Positions 22,311 to 23,432 of a stretch of 23,432 nucleotides of DNA are shown in pieces. Origin of the DNA: Darwinimomas sp045600945 (GTDB lineage Bacteria; Bacillota; Clostridia; Lachnospirales; Lachnospiraceae); NCBI GenBank assembly GCA_045600945.1, contig JAZRYX010000068.1, positions 1 through 23,432 of the forward strand, read 5' to 3'. A model generated the notes under the pieces. The model did not search any database. It was not told the origin of the DNA and worked only from the letters and a program-made list of their open reading frames with translations. The position numbers were made by a program, and so were the translations under genes. Within the stretch, counting starts at the first letter, position 1. Each line of letters opens with the position of its first letter.

Positions 22311-23135
22311 ATGAATAGAAAAGCATACGAAGAATTAGAGTTCACGGACGATTTTATGTTCGCGAATATCCTGTACAGCAACACCGAACTATGTAGGAAA
22401 TTAGTAGAACTACTCCTCAACAGAAAAGTCACACGGATAAATACGATAGATTATCAGAAGACCATCGATATCAGATATGATTCAAAAGGAATCCGGCTTG
22501 ATGTCGTGGTTGAAGATGCAGAGCATAATACATATGATCTGGAGATGCAGATAGCTACTGTGGAATCTCTTCCGAAGCGAGTCAGATATTACCACAGCAT
22601 GATGGCACTGGATCAGATTCAGAAAAGCGAGGATTATGAGAAGCTGAATCCGACCTATGTGATCTTTATCTGTAAAAACGGAATCCGAAAAGGACTTAAC
22701 AAAGCTATCTACTCATTCCGAAACAGATGCGACGAAGACTCAAGCATCGAACTTGGAGATGAGACATACACGATACTGATCAACGGAGCATCAGAAGATC
22801 CGGACATACCGGGAGAAATGAAAAGCTTCCTGCGATATATAAGAACTGGAAAAGATGACGGAACGAGCGGATTAGTAAGAGAAATAGAAACCGATGTCAA
22901 AGAGGCACGCACACATGAGAGATGGAGGGCCGCATATATGACACAGCAGATGAGAGATATGGAAAACAGAAAACTCGGACGAGAGGAAGGTCTTAAAGAA
23001 GGTCTCATTGAAGGCAAGAAAGCTGGAATTCAAGAGACTGTCCGTTTACTGATAAAGGGAAAACTTATTGCAGAAGAAGATGTTGCAAAATTAATGAATG
23101 TTTCTGTTGAAGAAATCCGAAACATGCTGGCTTAA
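22311..23135 (+). CDS. Rpn-family PD-(D/E)XK nuclease / transposase-like protein
   Basis: A 274-residue protein of the Rpn (recombination-promoting nuclease, PDDEXK_2) family, annotated in many genomes as PD-(D/E)XK nuclease family transposase. Start features LEFTDDFMFANILY and the nuclease core IRLDVVVED...YDLEMQIA (Asp, Glu-x-Gln of the PD-(D/E)XK fold, about residues 66-84) are clear, as are LPKRVRYYHSMM and the C-terminal charged helix with REEGLKEGLIEGKKAG. AGGAGG lies six bases before the ATG at 22311, which I prefer over an upstream in-frame ATG at 22290. Such proteins occur in many dispersed copies per genome in Lachnospiraceae and may act in recombination or phage defence. It has its own promoter and terminator. 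Confidence 0.9.
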   Translation: MNRKAYEELEFTDDFMFANILYSNTELCRKLVELLLNRKVTRINTIDYQKTIDIRYDSKGIRLDVVVEDAEHNTYDLEMQIATVESLPKRVRYYHSMMALDQIQKSEDYEKLNPTYVIFICKNGIRKGLNKAIYSFRNRCDEDSSIELGDETYTILINGASEDPDIPGEMKSFLRYIRTGKDDGTSGLVREIETDVKEARTHERWRAAYMTQQMRDMENRKLGREEGLKEGLIEGKKAGIQETVRLLIKGKLIAEEDVAKLMNVSVEEIRNMLA

Positions 23136-23160
23136 ACCAAACATAGTTTAGGGTGCATTG

Positions 23161-23189
23161 GCGAGAGTATATAACTCTCGTCATTTTTT
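23161..23189 (+). terminator. Terminator of the Rpn-like gene
   Basis: CGAGAGT-ATATA-ACTCTCG (23162-23180) is a perfect 7-bp hairpin followed by TCATTTTTT, 26 bases after the stop codon. Confidence 0.85.
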
Positions 23190-23221
23190 ATGTCTCCAAT
23201 TGATTTTTTCACATTTTCAAG

Positions 23222-23237
23222 ATTTGTTGTAACAAAT
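23222..23237. promoter_or_regulatory. Perfect palindrome before the right-edge gene
   Basis: ATTTGTT-GT-AACAAAT, a 16-base inverted repeat in the AT-rich region between the terminator and the gene at 23372. CGATAA-N6-TTATCG lies about 60 bases further on. Either could be an operator; no convincing promoter hexamers were found. Confidence 0.3.
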
Positions 23238-23371
23238 AATTCATATGTTATTACGCGAGCTTCTGACAACTCACCAAAAAAGAGATTTGTTACTGTCGAT
23301 AATTATAGTTATCGCAAGTCTCCTAAGCGCAATTAGGGATTCATTAAAAAGAAAAAAGAGGAGAAAAGTAA

Positions 23372-23432
23372 ATGAAGAACACAAAAATCGTTGCACTCGT
23401 TGCAGCAGTAGCTCTTCTTGTTCTCGGCACGG
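23372..23432 (+). CDS. Partial secreted protein, N-terminus only
   Basis: GAGGAGAAAAGTAA precedes an ATG whose 20 visible codons read MKNTKIVALVAAVALLVLG and onward: two lysines and an Ala/Val/Leu-rich core, a clear Sec signal peptide. The window ends before the cleavage site, so it cannot be told whether this is a lipoprotein, a soluble secreted protein or a membrane protein. Confidence 0.75.
   Translation, partial: MKNTKIVALVAAVALLVLGT

Overview
The window looks like chromosomal DNA from an anaerobic Firmicute, most likely a Lachnospiraceae-type clostridium (Butyrivibrio and relatives). This is inference from gene content: an ftsE-ftsX-M23 hydrolase-S41 protease block, a Gram-positive Tad pilus cluster with DUF5702 and DUF6382 type proteins, an Rpn/PD-(D/E)XK protein, strong AGGAGG ribosome sites and tRNA genes without encoded CCA. 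No taxonomic marker was searched.

Layout. (1) 1-730, minus strand: three tandem small double-glycine leader peptides with near-identical leaders and unrelated cores, followed by the start of a secreted or membrane protein cut by the window edge. (2) 731-2420: a gene-poor accessory stretch. It holds two copies of a ~129-bp repeat whose palindromes differ in a base-pair-preserving way, an 83-bp inverted-repeat element, a 57-residue helix-turn-helix protein with its own promoter, and a series of strong hairpins. (3) 2423-2639: tRNA-Met and tRNA-Val with a consensus promoter and a terminator. (4) 2643-7830, minus strand: a PucR/CdaR-like regulator, ftsE, ftsX, a coiled-coil M23 peptidoglycan hydrolase (PcsB/EnvC-like) and an S41 protease, a compact cell-division and cell-wall operon. 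(5) 7871-10799: apt and recJ behind a lipid-anchored barnase-family ribonuclease. (6) 10840-19803: a complete minus-strand Tad (type IVb pilus) cluster, tadZ-tadA-tadB-tadC-flp-DUF5702-tadE-like(Cys/His)-tadV-tadE-like-DUF6382. (7) 19877-21870: glgB with terminator and promoter. (8) 21911-22150: degenerate ~63-bp tandem repeats. (9) 22191-23189, plus strand: an Rpn-family nuclease gene with promoter and terminator, then the first codons of a secreted protein at the right edge.

How the genes work together. FtsEX transduces ATP hydrolysis to an extracellular coiled-coil M23 hydrolase for septal wall cleavage. The Tad cluster encodes the ATPase, platform, prepilin peptidase, major pilin and minor pilin-like proteins of a surface fibre. 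The barnase lipoprotein at the downstream end of that cluster would place an RNase on the same cell surface.

Most notable observations: (a) a 29-bp almost perfect inverted repeat spanning the 5' end of a tadE-like gene, arranged so that inverting the segment keeps the reading frame open; (b) the lipid-anchored barnase with every catalytic residue, a 15-bp minisatellite tether, no adjacent barstar and an apparently leaderless start; (c) a 41-bp promoter module shared between that barnase and glgB; (d) the trio of double-glycine peptides; (e) covarying palindromic intergenic repeats.
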